In this document: positions 50,021-62,622 of the stretch, one piece after another
How the letters are laid out: every line of letters begins with the position of its first letter
How positions within the stretch are numbered: the first letter of the stretch is position 1
NCBI GenBank assembly: GCA_905182985.1
Contig: CAJJDN010000037.1
Coordinates: 85,892-149,891 of the forward strand
Source: Paramecium sonneborni
Lineage: Eukaryota > Ciliophora > Oligohymenophorea > Peniculida > Parameciidae
Length of the DNA stretch: 64,000 bases
Reading direction: 5' to 3'
The notes under the pieces: generated by a model
What the model was told of the DNA's origin: nothing
The model's input: only the letters and a program-made list of their open reading frames with translations
The model's database searches: none
Made by a program: the position numbers and the translations under genes

Positions 50021-52666
50021 TCAAAAGTCTTTTTCCCATCCTTAGTCTCCTTAGTTATTACCATCCATTTATCTAACAGATTATTCTTACTAAAGGATAA
50101 CATTATCATAATTACTTTGATTTCATCTTCAATCATTCTTCCATTTTATTCAAATTATTTTATTTCATTTTCTGGGAGTAATTTATCAGCTGGAGGTAAA
50201 TATGGAGTTTTAATTTCTTTTTCTAATAATTTTTCCTAATTAATATTAAATAAAAAAATACCCAATCAAAATTTTCAAACCAAGGATTTCCTTTAAGACT
50301 TGCATAAGAACCTCCTAATCTAACTTCAGGAACTCGAGATAACAATCTAAAATAATATAAATAAATAATTTACTAGTCCATAAGTTTTTTTGCTTTCTTA
50401 TCTTTTAAATAATTAGGATAAGTTATATCTTTCTTGATAATTTCTTCATAAATTTCATATGGATCTTCTGCTTCTTCTCCAAAAGGTACCATACCACACA
50501 TGAATTCATATAAGCATATACCAATAGACCATAAATCAACCAAACAATTGTAACCTTTACCACAAATGATTTCTGGTGCCATATCTATTAATTAAATCAT
50601 TTATAAATAATTTTACAATGAGGAGTTCCTATAATTGTATATGTTCGAATAATTCCTTATTTTCCTTTAATTATTTTAGCAGTTCCTAAATCAATTAGTT
50701 TTAAGAATCCTTTATCATCAACCATGAAATTTTCAGGTTTAATATCTCTATAAATAATGTTTTAATGATGAAGATATTCGGTTATCAAAATCATAGAGGC
50801 TACATAAAATTGAGAATCATATGTTGATAAGAGACCTAAAGATTATAATAATAAAATACCGATATCTCTTATGACATCAAATAATTCCATTCCCCGAACA
50901 TATTCAAGAAGAAAATAAACATCTAAAGCATCTTTAAATGTTTTCATAAATGAGATGATAAACGGAAAATTAACAATTTCTAATACTTGCTTCTCTTATT
51001 GAAGGTACATAAAAATATGAAATAAAAATACTTTTCAAGAGTTTGTTCATTAATCTAATTTTTGTTAAATGCTTTTAAAACATATAATTATTAATTAAAT
51101 TTAGCTTTAACTAAATAAACAGGACCAAATTAACCATATGCAATAGTTTTAATATGAATGAGCTCTGTTTTTTTAATATTCTAAGCTTCTTTTTTTTTTG
51201 TTTAATCTGATTTTTATAATTTTTTTTCTAAGATTTTTTCATTTTTTTTAATAACTTCTTCTAATTCTCCTCCTATACAATCTATAAAATTATCAGCTGT
51301 AATTTCTGCAATAACGCCATCAGTTTCCATAACTATATCATCATCTAAACTAAATTATTATAAATTATAATATTACATTTTAGCTTTATTAGTTTATAAG
51401 AAATATTCCTCTCCCCATGCTTAAGCTTTAGTAGCAACAGTAATTCCAGATTTACTCTTTTTTAAACTACCTTCTATTATAACAATAATTTTTTAATTTG
51501 CTTATGTTCCTTTCTTTAAAATTACATCACCAGCTTTACATGATGATATTTTCATAACATCTAATACTTTATCAATTTAAGCCTTTGTTAATTTGCTTAA
51601 TAAAGCATTCTTTTCAAATGCCCATTTTTATAAATTTCTAAATGTAACTACATGAACTTAATCTCCTAAAATTTTAGTTAATGAATCTCTTCCTAATGCT
51701 AAACATTTAACATCATCTTCTGCTCTAACTGTCATTTATCTTACTGTGTTATAATATAGAGCTTATTCACCAAATGAATCACCTTTATATAATTTTCTAA
51801 CTTCTTTATTTCCCTTCAAAACAGAAACAGTTCCCTAATAATTATTACTAATATTTATACTTCTTTTATTATATAAAATGAGGATCCAGGATCACCTTCA
51901 TTTACAATTATTTAATTTTTATAAAATTTTTATACTATTAAAACTGCTGCAATTGCATCCTTCTATTCATTTGTTAAATTATCTATTTTTATTATTAAAA
52001 GAACTTACGAAAAAATCTAACTACTTCCATAAATTTTCTATTTTCTTCATATTCTTTAGTAATCATTTCCTCAACAGCTCTTCTAAAAGTATTTCTATCA
52101 ATTCCCCATAGATTGCAATGTTCAAAACATTTCACTGATGCAGAACGAGGAGCATTATATAATAGAGCTAATTCTCCAAATCCATCTCCAGTCTTTAATT
52201 CTCTTTTTGCCTTAAAAATTTGAATGGTATTATTATACTTTCTCATTTACTATAACTTCTAAACTTCCTCTCTATAAAATAAAAAAACAGGTTGCATGAT
52301 CTTATTATTTGAAGATATATGTTTAAGCAGCTGCTTCACAATAAAACATTTTGTTTACAATATTCTCACTATTGAAATATATTATTAATATTATATATTA
52401 CAGTTCTGCTTCACTTAGATTGTAAAATACAAAATGATTTTTTAAACAAGTCAATATGAATGTTGTATCATTTAATGTTTTTTTCATATCTATTTTTTTG
52501 ACGTTTTCATGAATAACTTCACCACCTTCATTAATATTGTGCTTGAAATTATTTAACTTATCCTTAAATTTTATTTTATTAATACTGCTTCATCACCTGA
52601 ACGTTAATCTTCATTGTCATCACCGTGAATTTAATTCTCAGAATTGTTTTATGACCTTGGATCCAT
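50021..52666 (-). CDS. Cyclic-nucleotide-dependent protein kinase (PKG-like)
   Basis: 791 aa, start 52666, TGA 50021-50023, ten introns: 52563-52585, 52369-52401, 52211-52238, 51983-52008, 51835-51860, 51009-51031, 50585-50616, 50347-50373, 50236-50261 and 50090-50115. Three tandem cyclic-nucleotide-binding domains fill residues about 65-420 (first: [20 protein letters not shown]; second: [16 protein letters not shown]; third degenerate). The kinase domain has [35 protein letters not shown] (about 590), [26 protein letters not shown] and a C-terminal AGC-type tail (WFENFDWEKL). DLG instead of DFG is, as I recall, usual in ciliate PKGs. cGMP signalling regulates ciliary behaviour and secretion. 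The intron 51009-51031 lacks the normal AG acceptor (reads TAT), see findings. Confidence 0.85.
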
Positions 52667-53639
52667 ATTTAATTATTTTATATATTTATAAACACTCTTT
52701 CTACTCTTAAATACTCACTTTTAGTTTCAAAACTTAATCCCAAAACTATTCTAAAACTATCTCTATATTAAACTAAATCAGGTTTAACTTATTTCTTTAA
52801 GACACATATTTTAATTAAGAAAAATCCTAAATTTAAAAACAATATTTCAAATTATTTTTCTCAGTTCTTTTTTATGATCTCTTTCTTATCTTAACTATAA
52901 TATTTCAATTTTTATATTTAAAATTGGTTTAATCTTCAATAATTATTTATTTTTTAATTTAATTTGTATTTTGCATAATTTAATTGTTATATTTATAAAA
53001 AAATATACTCTTTCATTTATTATTCATTGCATTTTTAATCTTTTTATTACTATTATTAAACCCTCACTTTTATTTCGTGATTTTTATTCATCTCTTTAAT
53101 ACCAAATCTTTTTACCCTTATTTCTAAATTTAATTCTTAACTTTTCCTTTTCCTATATAAGTTCAAAATTTATATCTTTAAACTCATTTTCTATTTAATT
53201 ACCGCTCATGTAGAATTTTATTATATTTTAAATTCTTTTTTTTCTTAAAGAATGTAATAATAATCCAATATTTTAAAATCTTCTTTTTTTTCAAAGATTT
53301 TAGAAGTAATAATATCTAATAGATATATTAAACAGTTTGTGAATACTAAACAAAGATTATTTGAAAAGTAATTGAATTTAATTTATCAAATCCTGAAAAT
53401 TTGAAATAAGGACTTTTGGTTTTTTAATATTTGTTCTATTAAAATAATTTCATTTATATTGTTTTGAAAAATAAATTTTGATACTTCAAAGTTAATTAGA
53501 GATTTGAAAATGAGAATACTTAAAATAATTTAAAGAAAATAAACAGATATAAAGATTAATTCATCATGAAAAAGATTATAGTAATTTTGAAATAACAAAT
53601 TTCATTAATAATTGAATTATAAAATAATATAAAAATACA
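52667..53639 (+). other. Intergenic, no gene seen; end is duplicated
   Basis: About 970 bp of A+T-rich DNA upstream of the divergent PKG (-) and membrane protein (+) genes. From 52961 it belongs to the block repeated after the N at 54097. No convincing coding frame. Confidence 0.5.
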
Positions 53640-54096
53640 ATGGCAACATTATTTTAATGTGATGGTGCAAATTGCATAGAAGCTTTTCTTGAAGTAGCAA
53701 TTTCTACTACAGCTTCAATAATGGCAATAGATGGATTCCGAATAATATTTAGAGATCGTAATAAATTGTTATCAAAATTGAATAAAATTATTTATGGGAT
53801 ATCAATGAGTTAATTAATATTGCTTAGTACTTATTTTATCTTTTGGGGTAAGATATCAATAAAAGTCTAGGATCTGATTTTGTTATATCGACTATTAGAT
53901 GTCTTAGAATTTTGAATGAAATTTTATTATGTTCTTTGCTTGCAGAAATTGGATTTGAAAAAAGCTTTTTAGATAAATTAGAAATATTCTTAAAGGTCTT
54001 AAGTGGTTTTGTATTTATAGAATGGTTTTGGACTGCAATTATATCTAATGAAGCATACGAGTAAAATATTAGATAAATATATAAGCTATTATTGTT
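52961..54096. repeat. Direct duplication, first copy (assembly overlap)
   Basis: 1136 bases that recur at 54098-55233 after a single N at 54097. The first copy ends inside the membrane-protein gene. Confidence 0.9.
53640..54096 (+). pseudogene. Truncated start of the membrane-protein gene (assembly fragment)
   Basis: Same as the first 457 bases of the gene at 54777 (introns at 53848-53870 and 54061-54085), then cut by the N. Contig-end artefact. Confidence 0.85.
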
Positions 54097-54097
54097 N

Positions 54098-55233
54098 AAT
54101 TTGTATTTTGCATAATTTAATTGTTATATTTATAAAAAAATATACTCTTTCATTTATTATTCATTGCATTTTTAATCTTTTTATTACTATTATTAAACCC
54201 TCACTTTTATTTCGTGATTTTTATTCATCTCTTTAATACCAAATCTTTTTACCCTTATTTCTAAATTTAATTCTTAACTTTTCCTTTTCCTATATAAGTT
54301 CAAAATTTATATCTTTAAACTCATTTTCTATTTAATTACCGCTCATGTAGAATTTTATTATATTTTAAATTCTTTTTTTTCTTAAAGAATGTAATAATAA
54401 TCCAATATTTTAAAATCTTCTTTTTTTTCAAAGATTTTAGAAGTAATAATATCTAATAGATATATTAAACAGTTTGTGAATACTAAACAAAGATTATTTG
54501 AAAAGTAATTGAATTTAATTTATCAAATCCTGAAAATTTGAAATAAGGACTTTTGGTTTTTTAATATTTGTTCTATTAAAATAATTTCATTTATATTGTT
54601 TTGAAAAATAAATTTTGATACTTCAAAGTTAATTAGAGATTTGAAAATGAGAATACTTAAAATAATTTAAAGAAAATAAACAGATATAAAGATTAATTCA
54701 TCATGAAAAAGATTATAGTAATTTTGAAATAACAAATTTCATTAATAATTGAATTATAAAATAATATAAAAATACAATGGCAACATTATTTTAATGTGAT
54801 GGTGCAAATTGCATAGAAGCTTTTCTTGAAGTAGCAATTTCTACTACAGCTTCAATAATGGCAATAGATGGATTCCGAATAATATTTAGAGATCGTAATA
54901 AATTGTTATCAAAATTGAATAAAATTATTTATGGGATATCAATGAGTTAATTAATATTGCTTAGTACTTATTTTATCTTTTGGGGTAAGATATCAATAAA
55001 AGTCTAGGATCTGATTTTGTTATATCGACTATTAGATGTCTTAGAATTTTGAATGAAATTTTATTATGTTCTTTGCTTGCAGAAATTGGATTTGAAAAAA
55101 GCTTTTTAGATAAATTAGAAATATTCTTAAAGGTCTTAAGTGGTTTTGTATTTATAGAATGGTTTTGGACTGCAATTATATCTAATGAAGCATACGAGTA
55201 AAATATTAGATAAATATATAAGCTATTATTGTT
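54098..55233. repeat. Direct duplication, second copy (assembly overlap)
   Basis: Second member of the pair at 52961-54096, offset 1137; runs on into the complete membrane-protein gene. The non-genic part, 54098-54776, holds nothing recognised. Confidence 0.9.
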
Positions 55234-55715
55234 TAAAAATGGATTTAGTTTATTTATCAGGAACAACAGTGATTCTAACACTTTTAGCTTGTGGTTTTGG
55301 ATTTTATGCATTAGATTAATTATACATATCTAAACAAGAATTAAAGCCAACAGATTAAAATAAGATGGATGAATAATCATAAGAAATTAAATTATTTTTG
55401 GGATGTGATCTATTATCTGGTCTTATTCAATTTGGATGGGATTATTGGGCTAATATCAGTGCTTATACTTTAGCTGATTGTAAATCATATTATGAAGCCT
55501 AATCTATCACTAGCGTATTATTTAATTTTCATAATTAGATATTTGTTATATTTTTAATGAAAGTTTTAACATTAATGATATCTCCAATAGCTATTTATTA
55601 TATTTTGTATTATAAACAAAGGTTATAATTCAATTATAGGCCTGCTAACGTTTTGGATATTAATGTTCTAATAGATAGAAGAAGTGAATTAGTTGTTGAA
55701 TTAACAAATGCTTGA
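54777..55715 (+). CDS. Multi-pass membrane protein, unknown
   Basis: 296 aa, ATG 54777, TGA 55713-55715, introns 54985-55007 (23 nt) and 55198-55222 (25 nt). Five to six hydrophobic segments can be seen, for example GISMSQLILLSTYFIFWGSD, VLSGFVFIEWFWTAIISNEA, YLSGTTVILTLLACGFGFYA, IFVIFLMKVLTLMISPIAIY. The C-terminal 45 residues are soluble (RPANVLDINVLIDRRSELVV). A short N-terminal part has paired Cys (CDGANCIEAFLEVA). No known channel or transporter signature is visible. Confidence 0.65.
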
Positions 55716-55739
55716 TATTATTTAGTTATATATATATAT

Positions 55740-56498
55740 TCAGTTATTTATTATGCTTTCGCATATTTGACATCTTATTAAACCTTTTATTCCATGATGT
55801 CGAATACAAAAGTAATTGCATCCAGGTTTCTTACAACTGAAAATCTAATTTTACAGGAAACTGTTTTTAATTGATTTTAATTATTCCTTAAACATTTTAT
55901 CTAATATTTAAAATGGAACAAATTTTCTTAGAATTTAAGTTTTAATTTTTTATTAACAATTAAGACATCTTAATGTTTTACAATTATTGTTAATTTAGAT
56001 CTTAATATAATCACAAACACATTTTTAATGATAGCAATGAAAACAATCTAATGATACTAAATCTTTTTCAACCATTACTTAGCATTTATCACACATTTAT
56101 TACATATCAAAAGAAGATGATTAATGTGTGATTTCTGAACTTTCTTGAGTTATTAAATTTATTGTAAGTTTGTGATGATTTTTAATCTCATTTAAATAAT
56201 TTTTGGTATTGTTTTCTATAAAATTGATATAGTCATCAAAATTCATTGGTTTATCTTATATTGTAAAAATATTATTTTCCGAACAATCTTTGATTACCTT
56301 TATAATCTTTTATTTTGCCAACTCAACTTCTTTAATAAATCCATTAAATTTGCTTTGTAGAATATCAATTAATATTTCCTACCTGCTAGGTGCTAAGATA
56401 TTCTTTATAGGAGATATATGATGTGTAAGTATTTATGGATATCTATTGTTCGATTTGAAATCATTATAATCATAATCATTTGAGCAAGTTGGAATCAT
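55740..56498 (-). CDS. RING/zinc-binding protein, single exon
   Basis: 252 aa, start 56498, TGA 55740-55742, no intron. After a helical N-terminal half, Cys/His pairs begin near residue 150: CDKCQVMVEKDLVSLDCFHC, YHQKCVCDYI, CKTLRCLNCQQK, then FSCKKPGCNYFCIRHH and IRCQICESIINN at the end. The spacing suits RING or RING-between-RING-like zinc binding, so a ubiquitin-ligase-type role is possible. The stop is 24 bp from the convergent membrane-protein stop. A 29-nt GT...AAG stretch near the start could be an intron but the unspliced frame is clean. Confidence 0.6.
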
Positions 56499-56861
56499 CT
56501 TTAAGAGATTTATTTATATTTAAGTTTATTTATGATGATCATTTTTATAATTTTTGTGATTTAATATATATATAAATATCATGATACTTAAACTTAAAAA
56601 TAGAATATTTATATAAACTGTCTATTTATTCAATTTTAGAATATATATATGTATAGGTTTATTAGTAATCATAATATGTTATATTTATAAATATTAATAT
56701 TATATTCTAAATAAATGGTGTTCGTTGTAATTAAAAACTTTGTTAAAATAAATACATTTTGTATATATCAAGGAATATGTTATTTATTATAGAAATGATA
56801 ACTTACGAATTTAAATAATATAAAGTATTTTATAAATTTTATATTTATTTAATTATTTGGA

Positions 56862-58359
56862 ATGCCTCCTAAGCCTAAACCTAAGAAAGCACCATAAGAA
56901 CCAGAAGATGAATTTACTAAGATGACTGCTTAAGAGCTTACATAAAATTTATAAATATTTCGAGATAAATTAACTGAATTGAAACAGAAAAGAAATTATA
57001 TTTAAATGGATCGAGACATGGTCCAAAATTTCTTCTCAAATTGCTTATCAGAAATTTAAGAATTAAATATTAAAATTGTTAACAAAGAAACAGAAGCAGA
57101 ATAATTAGAGGAAACTCATAGAATCCAATTAAAAAGTTATTTATAAAAAGTATAACTATTAATTAACTTAGGTTAAACATCTTGAGTATGAATAAGAAAA
57201 AGCTAATGATGAAATTGAGAAAGATGGAAAAGAAGCACACAATTTAGAAAACGATCACTTTTCTAAGAGAAGTGATGAATAAAAAAGATAAAAAACACAT
57301 TTAAAAAAATTATAAGAGGAATATGAAAACTCATATATTCATGCAATTGAAAAAGAAGAAAAAAATAATAAAAAAACACTTGATAAATCAAAATAAGTTT
57401 TTGATGAAACTTTATAAAATATGGAAGAAAAATATAAAATGAGACTTTAAAAGCTTAAAGAAGAATTAGAACTAAGACTTAAAGTTGAAATCCATGAACT
57501 TGAAGAAAGAAAAAATCTTCATATTAATGAACTAATTAACAATCATGAAACAGCATTTGCTGAACTTAAATAATATTACAATACTATTACAAGAGAAAAT
57601 TTGGAACTTATTAAAAATTAAAAAGAAGAGATAGCGAGCATTAATGCTAAATTACAAAAAAATAGCAAAATCATTGCTGATATGAAGGCTGCTAATAATA
57701 ATATTAGAATACCATTGAAATAAGCTACAGAAGAAAGAGATATATTAAAAAATGCTCTTAAATAATTTTCAAAGGTATAAATTTATTAATTCTAAAATTA
57801 GCATAAAATGTCACTATAAAATTTATAATCAAAAAATACTACATTAACAGAAAAATATGCAGAATTGAAACATAACAGTAATGATTTGAATTTTAAATAT
57901 GATAAATTATTAAGAGAAAAATAAGAATTAGAAGAAAAATTTGAAAGAATTGCAATGGAAGTCAAAAAACATACTGATTTGTAAAATAATGTATTGAGTT
58001 AACAATTATAAAATATGTAAGATGGATTAGAAGAGAAAGTAATCATCTAAAATTTATTATTAGGAAGTTTAATTAAAAACAATTGTTGACAGAACTAATA
58101 TGGATCCATAAATGTATCAACAATTAACTACAAAAATAAAGGAATCTATTGAGTAATATCAATTCTTATTTATAGAGCTAAAAATTAATTAATCAAGAAC
58201 CTAAGATATTCTATTCATCATGCTACTAAAGCATACAATGATTCAATAAGAGTTTATGAAGCAAAATTAGTAGAGTTTGGTATTCCACCAGAAGAACTTG
58301 GTTTTTAACCTTTAGCAACAATCACAAGTTCTATGCCAGCTGGATTAGTAAGTTAATGA
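56862..58359 (+). CDS. DRC4: DRC4/GAS8, nexin-dynein regulatory complex subunit
   Basis: 466 aa, introns 57150-57171, 57775-57801, 58039-58063 and 58153-58175. After MPPKPKPKKAPQEPEDEF the protein is coiled coil throughout. Marks shared with GAS8 are KRNYIQMDRDMVQNFF near residue 50, LKSYLQKVKHLEYEQEKAN (completed by the first splice) and the C-terminal YEAKLVEFGIPPEELGFQPL with PAGLV. The length matches the family (about 475 aa). DRC4 forms part of the base-plate coiled coil of the nexin-dynein regulatory complex, which ties outer doublets together and controls dynein in motile cilia. The second intron is a multiple of three and open when unspliced, so it is the least certain. Confidence 0.9.
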
Positions 58360-58518
58360 TCTTATAATTATACAATAATTTCATTATTATCTAAATTATA
58401 ATAATCTATTTTTTATTTCATTTATTCTATTAATTAATAAAGTAATAATTAAATATAAATCATTTAATATAAAAAATAGAAAAATTCTTTATTTTTTTAA
58501 GAGGATCTTAATTTATCA

Positions 58519-58846
58519 TCATTAATGAAAAGATTTTAAAATAAAATTTTATTTTCTTCTATTATAAATCATTCTTAACAATTTATTTGAATGCTTTTTA
58601 TTAAGAAATGACCTTTTCATTGTTTTTAAAACAAACATAAATTAATACTACTATAAATTCTTTAAATTTGTTGCCCATGCATCTTTAATACACTCTTGAA
58701 ATTAAGATCTTTTATTTCTTTCTTTATCATCTTGTTGTCTATTTTTTTTCTTAACCTCATCTGTCTTTTTAGTTTCTTTTGCAATTAATAATTAAATTTG
58801 ATAAGATATTTCTTCATTTAATTTCAATTATTTCTGTTGATTACAT
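58519..58846 (-). CDS. Possible small basic protein, start unresolved
   Basis: On the - strand a frame from about 58840 to TGA 58519-58521 reads QLKLNEEISYQIQLLIAKET, KKTDEVKKKNRQQDDKERNK and FQECIKDAWATNLKNLQQYQ. The composition (Lys/Glu/Gln, DAWATNL) looks coding, but no ATG in frame was found. A candidate intron 58829-58856 would join it to a frame that overlaps the start of the + gene at 58845. A different frame opening at ATG 58816 is also TGA-free for about 70 codons. Treat as tentative. Confidence 0.3.
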
Positions 58847-60688
58847 GAAAAATTTGTATACTTGAATATGATTTATTTAAGCTTAGCTAAGAATATCAAA
58901 AATTTTAGATGTTGCTAATGAAAATGAAAAAGATTATGATAATAGATGTTCTCATCAAAATTATTTGAATTTTCCTAAAGAAATATCAAAAAAGGATTAG
59001 TTTAATAATATATTTAATGGTATTAAAGTATTGTCATAAATAGAATAGATGTTATTATTTTTAATAAAAAAAGAGAAGAATAATAAAACTTATAAATATA
59101 TGTTATTAGATTTAATTTGTAAGTATTTGATTAAAAATAAAAATATATAATTAGAGTAAATGTCACTTAATAACTTCTTTAAGTAAAAGTAGTAAATTCA
59201 AAAAGAAAAAGAGGAAAATGATAAGTATAATAAATAAGTAAATGAAGATAACAAAAGAAAGATTAATTAGATTAAAAACTCAATATATAATCTGTATAAT
59301 TGAAAGCTCGTGCAACTTAAAGAATTGAGGCATTTTAAGAAACTATGATGTCCAAACAATATGTGGATAGTTTAAAAAATGGATCATATCCATTATTACC
59401 AACAAGCAATCATTCATTTCGTGATAGAGATAAAAACAAAGAGATGGAAAAAATGGGAGGAATTTACATAAAAACGTATTTTTGAGAATAAATTAACTAG
59501 ATAACAAATACCTAAAGCAAGAGCATAAACAGCATAATAAGAATTTAGATCTGGTCATTTAGCAACTGGAGAATTTGATCCAAATATTCCAACTAAGAAT
59601 CATGAAAAATGGTTAAAACCAAAAGATTTATCGAAATAGGGAGAACCTATGAGATTTGGTTTAAACTATAGAACTGAGGTTGAGAGAGCAAATTAAGAAA
59701 TAAAAAAAGTTAGTGAGCAATTAGATGTCTAAGTATTTGTTTTATTAACAATTTTAAAGAATAAAGATTTAAAAATGTTAATAAGACCTAGTTGGAAAGA
59801 AGAACATAAAGAAAAATGGTTAGATAATAATACATTTAATATATATCCATGTTTATATGATGGTCATAGGAGTGATTAACCTTGGGAATAACATCCTATT
59901 AATTTAGATAATCAAAATAATTAATATATTGATGGTTATGAAGTTATTGGAGATCTTTCAAGATAAAGATTCAAAGAAAAAGAAGTATTTTTATATTCTA
60001 TATAAATCAGCATAAAAGAACTGATTTTATATCTACTGTTAAAGAAGATCAAATTGGAACTACTATTCATATATCAAGATCTTTAAGAACAATGAAATAA
60101 GATAAAATACTTAATATGCAATCAAATTATGATGAATATTCAAATAATAAATAAATCGAACACTATAAATCTACATTATTATAAACTAAAAGTATAGATC
60201 ATGTTACACCACATTAACATAGTAATAAGTAAAAAAAATATTTATATTCTAGTTACAAAGGTCATTCTTTACATAATCTAAGACCATAACAACCTACTAA
60301 ATTGTATAGATAATCTGTTAATTATCTAAATCAAAAAATAATAACTAAATAACCACCATAATAAACTGCAATTATTTAAAATAATTTCACTTCTCAAGAA
60401 GATTAACCAACTTAATAAATGTTGACTGCAGATTTATTCATTCCTAAATAGAAATTAACTTAAATTTAAGAAGTTTCTTAAGTTTAAATTTAAAGTCATC
60501 ATTCAAATAATCCTTTCAGTAGAGAATCCTTAGCTTCATAAGGAGGACCTAGATCAAGATTCATGGATTAATATAAATTAAAAAAAACAGACTCTGGATA
60601 AATGAAATTAGGATATCCTTATCATTTAGAAGATGATGAAACTACTGCTAAGATTATAGTCAAATATTTTCAAGAAGAAAAAAAATGA
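58845..60688 (+). CDS. Large hydrophilic protein, unknown; apparent 1-nt frameshift
   Basis: About 577 aa if the frame is repaired. The 5' end is uncertain: ATG 58845 plus a 36-nt intron 58856-58891 gives a consistent frame (MKNLISKILDVANENE), but 36 nt is long here; the next in-frame ATG is 59052. Other introns are 59238-59257 (20 nt), 59733-59759 and 59985-60010. Between RDRDKNKEMEK and WEEFTQKRIFENK the frame slips by one at the A run 59448-59453; no intron explains it. The middle (EFDPNIPTKNHEKWLKPKDL, MRFGLNYRTEVERA, LRPSWKEEHKEKWLDNNTFN) looks conserved; the C-terminus is Gln/Ser-rich. No domain recognised. Confidence 0.6.
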
Positions 60689-60717
60689 TTTATTTATAAT
60701 TTATAGTAATATGTCAC

Positions 60718-62622
60718 TCAAATATTGTGATTATCAATATATAAAATTATTTCATTAGTTATCTTTTGAATTTCTTTATTTTTAGATTTTGTTAATTAGA
60801 TGAGATTTTCAAATTCTAAAAATTGAATAATATTTCCTTGTATCTTTATAAGATTTTTTATTGAAATTAATGCAAACAATATAGAACTTGAGTTTAGTGA
60901 AAAATCATTTAGCACATCTTTTAATCTGAATTATACACCACCAAAAATTAATAATTAAATTTGATTTTCATTTGAGTTTTCTATTAATATTTTAATAGAT
61001 CTTATGGATGTCTCTCTTATCTTTCTTGGAAAGCAATCTTCTTAAAACCTGATGATCTCTGTTATGATAACATTATCATTATAAAAAGGTTATAAAAGAT
61101 TATAATTCTTTTCACATTATTAATGAAAAATTATGCTGCATAAATTTAATATATAGGGTATTTACTCATTTAAAGATGATCTCATGATATTTTTACTGAA
61201 TTAAATTACAGAAAAAATTAATTTCTCATAGAAGTTATCTGGTTCATTAATGCTCAAATATGAAATTATTCTTGTAACTATTTCTATTAATTCAGGCTTT
61301 CTCTAACACTAATCTAATAGATTTAATATCATATCTAAATCTGGAATTATGAAATCATAATTAAATAATTGAACAATTGAACTATATGTTTCTAATAGCT
61401 CCTCTAAAAAATCAACATTCTCTTAAATTCCATATTATAATAGCTTTCTAATTATATTTATCAAATATTTGTAATCAAAATTATTTTCTTCGCTAATACT
61501 TTATAGATAATTTTTATAGCATTTACAAATTAATAGAATTTTGTTATTATCTTTAATAGATATACAGAAATCTAGAAATAAATTAATTATTTCAATGAGA
61601 TTTTAATCTTATTTTTAATGACAGTTAGAATTTGCCCATATATTCATCAACAATTCAAGAGTTGCAATCACTTCGATCCTGTTTTATATCAAACTTGATA
61701 ATATTTGAATTAAATTACAGTAAGATTGGTAATTTCGTAAAAATATAGTGGTTATTTTCTCAGACATCTGTGTTAGATTGACTAAAAGAATTAATATTTC
61801 TTTTGTTAGATTATTATTATTCTAAACCAAATAGTTTGTTAAACTTACCATTAAATTTTACGCTTAATTTTCAATCTATTAGTTTTGTTCTATTGTTAGT
61901 TTTTTTTTAGAAAAATTTAATAACAAGGCATTTAATTTAGTTAAATTTCTTAGACTTATAATTTAAGTATTATTTATTGCATCTATCAACTATTCAAATG
62001 AATGCTCATATTCTATTTATAAGAATATTCTTTTTTATAGAAAAATTTGCTAATGCTTTTAATGTCTAATATTAATTCTGAAAATTTCTCGTTTATAATT
62101 AAGCATAATATTATAAATAATAAATAAATATATTTCCACATTAATGTTTGGCATTAATTCAATTATAGAATCAAGGATCACTTAAAGTAAATTTACTATG
62201 TTTTAGAGAATTTTACACTTTCTGGTTTTCTTATCATTTTAACTAAAATTGATTATCTTAATTGTTTTCACCTAAAAACCATTTTCTTATTCTAAAGAAA
62301 AATATATTTTAAATTAATTTGATATTCCAAAAGGAATAACTCTTGTTTATTTACTAATATTTAAAGTAAATAATCAAGATTGATTTGCTTGGAATAACTA
62401 TTACATATTGTTATATTTAGATTTTTTCCTCTTAATTTAGATTTCTATAACATATAAAAATAGTTAATTATTTGCATAAATTTTAACTTTTCATAAATTT
62501 GGATTAGAGTTTAAATCTAACTTGAATTTGATAGTATATTTTTGAAATATTCTATCTTAGTTTTTCTAATATATATATCTTAATTTTTATATGAAAAGTT
62601 TCATTTTATTGATCAAATACAT
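60718..62622 (-). CDS. Helical-repeat (ARM/HEAT-like) protein, 5' end uncertain
   Basis: About 618 aa from the ATG at 62604 (or a few more from 62622) if one base is dropped in the T run 62584-62588; otherwise the frame starts without an ATG after a TGA near 62600. One intron, 62243-62271 (29 nt, GTG start). TGA 60718-60720. The protein is a run of amphipathic helices, for example ISLRNLTKLNALLLNFSKKK, KEILILLVNLTQMSEKITTI, IEVIATLELLMNIWANSNCH, LIEIVTRIISYLSINEPDNF and SIRSIKILIENSNENQIQLL, typical of armadillo/HEAT solenoids. The segment NIWANSN recalls importin-alpha repeats, but no importin-beta-binding domain is found, so a specific name is not justified. Confidence 0.55.

Noticed and set aside
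50640..50720. DLG in place of DFG in the PKG kinase as a sign of inactivity
   Set aside because: Lys, HRD-type Asp (YRDIKPEN) and APE are intact, and DLG is, as I recall, the usual form in ciliate PKGs.
54973..55311. 112-codon - strand frame
   Set aside because: It overlaps the + strand multi-pass membrane protein, whose spliced frame is continuous and better supported.
59447..59455. Programmed +1 frameshift as in Euplotes
   Set aside because: Paramecium is not known to use it, and the slip is at a plain A run without a stop codon, so a consensus error is simpler.
62000..62106. Importin-beta-binding domain at an apparent start ATG 62106
   Set aside because: The frame continues upstream through an intron at 62243-62271 into more helical sequence, so the Arg/Lys-rich stretch is internal and importin-alpha identity is not supported.
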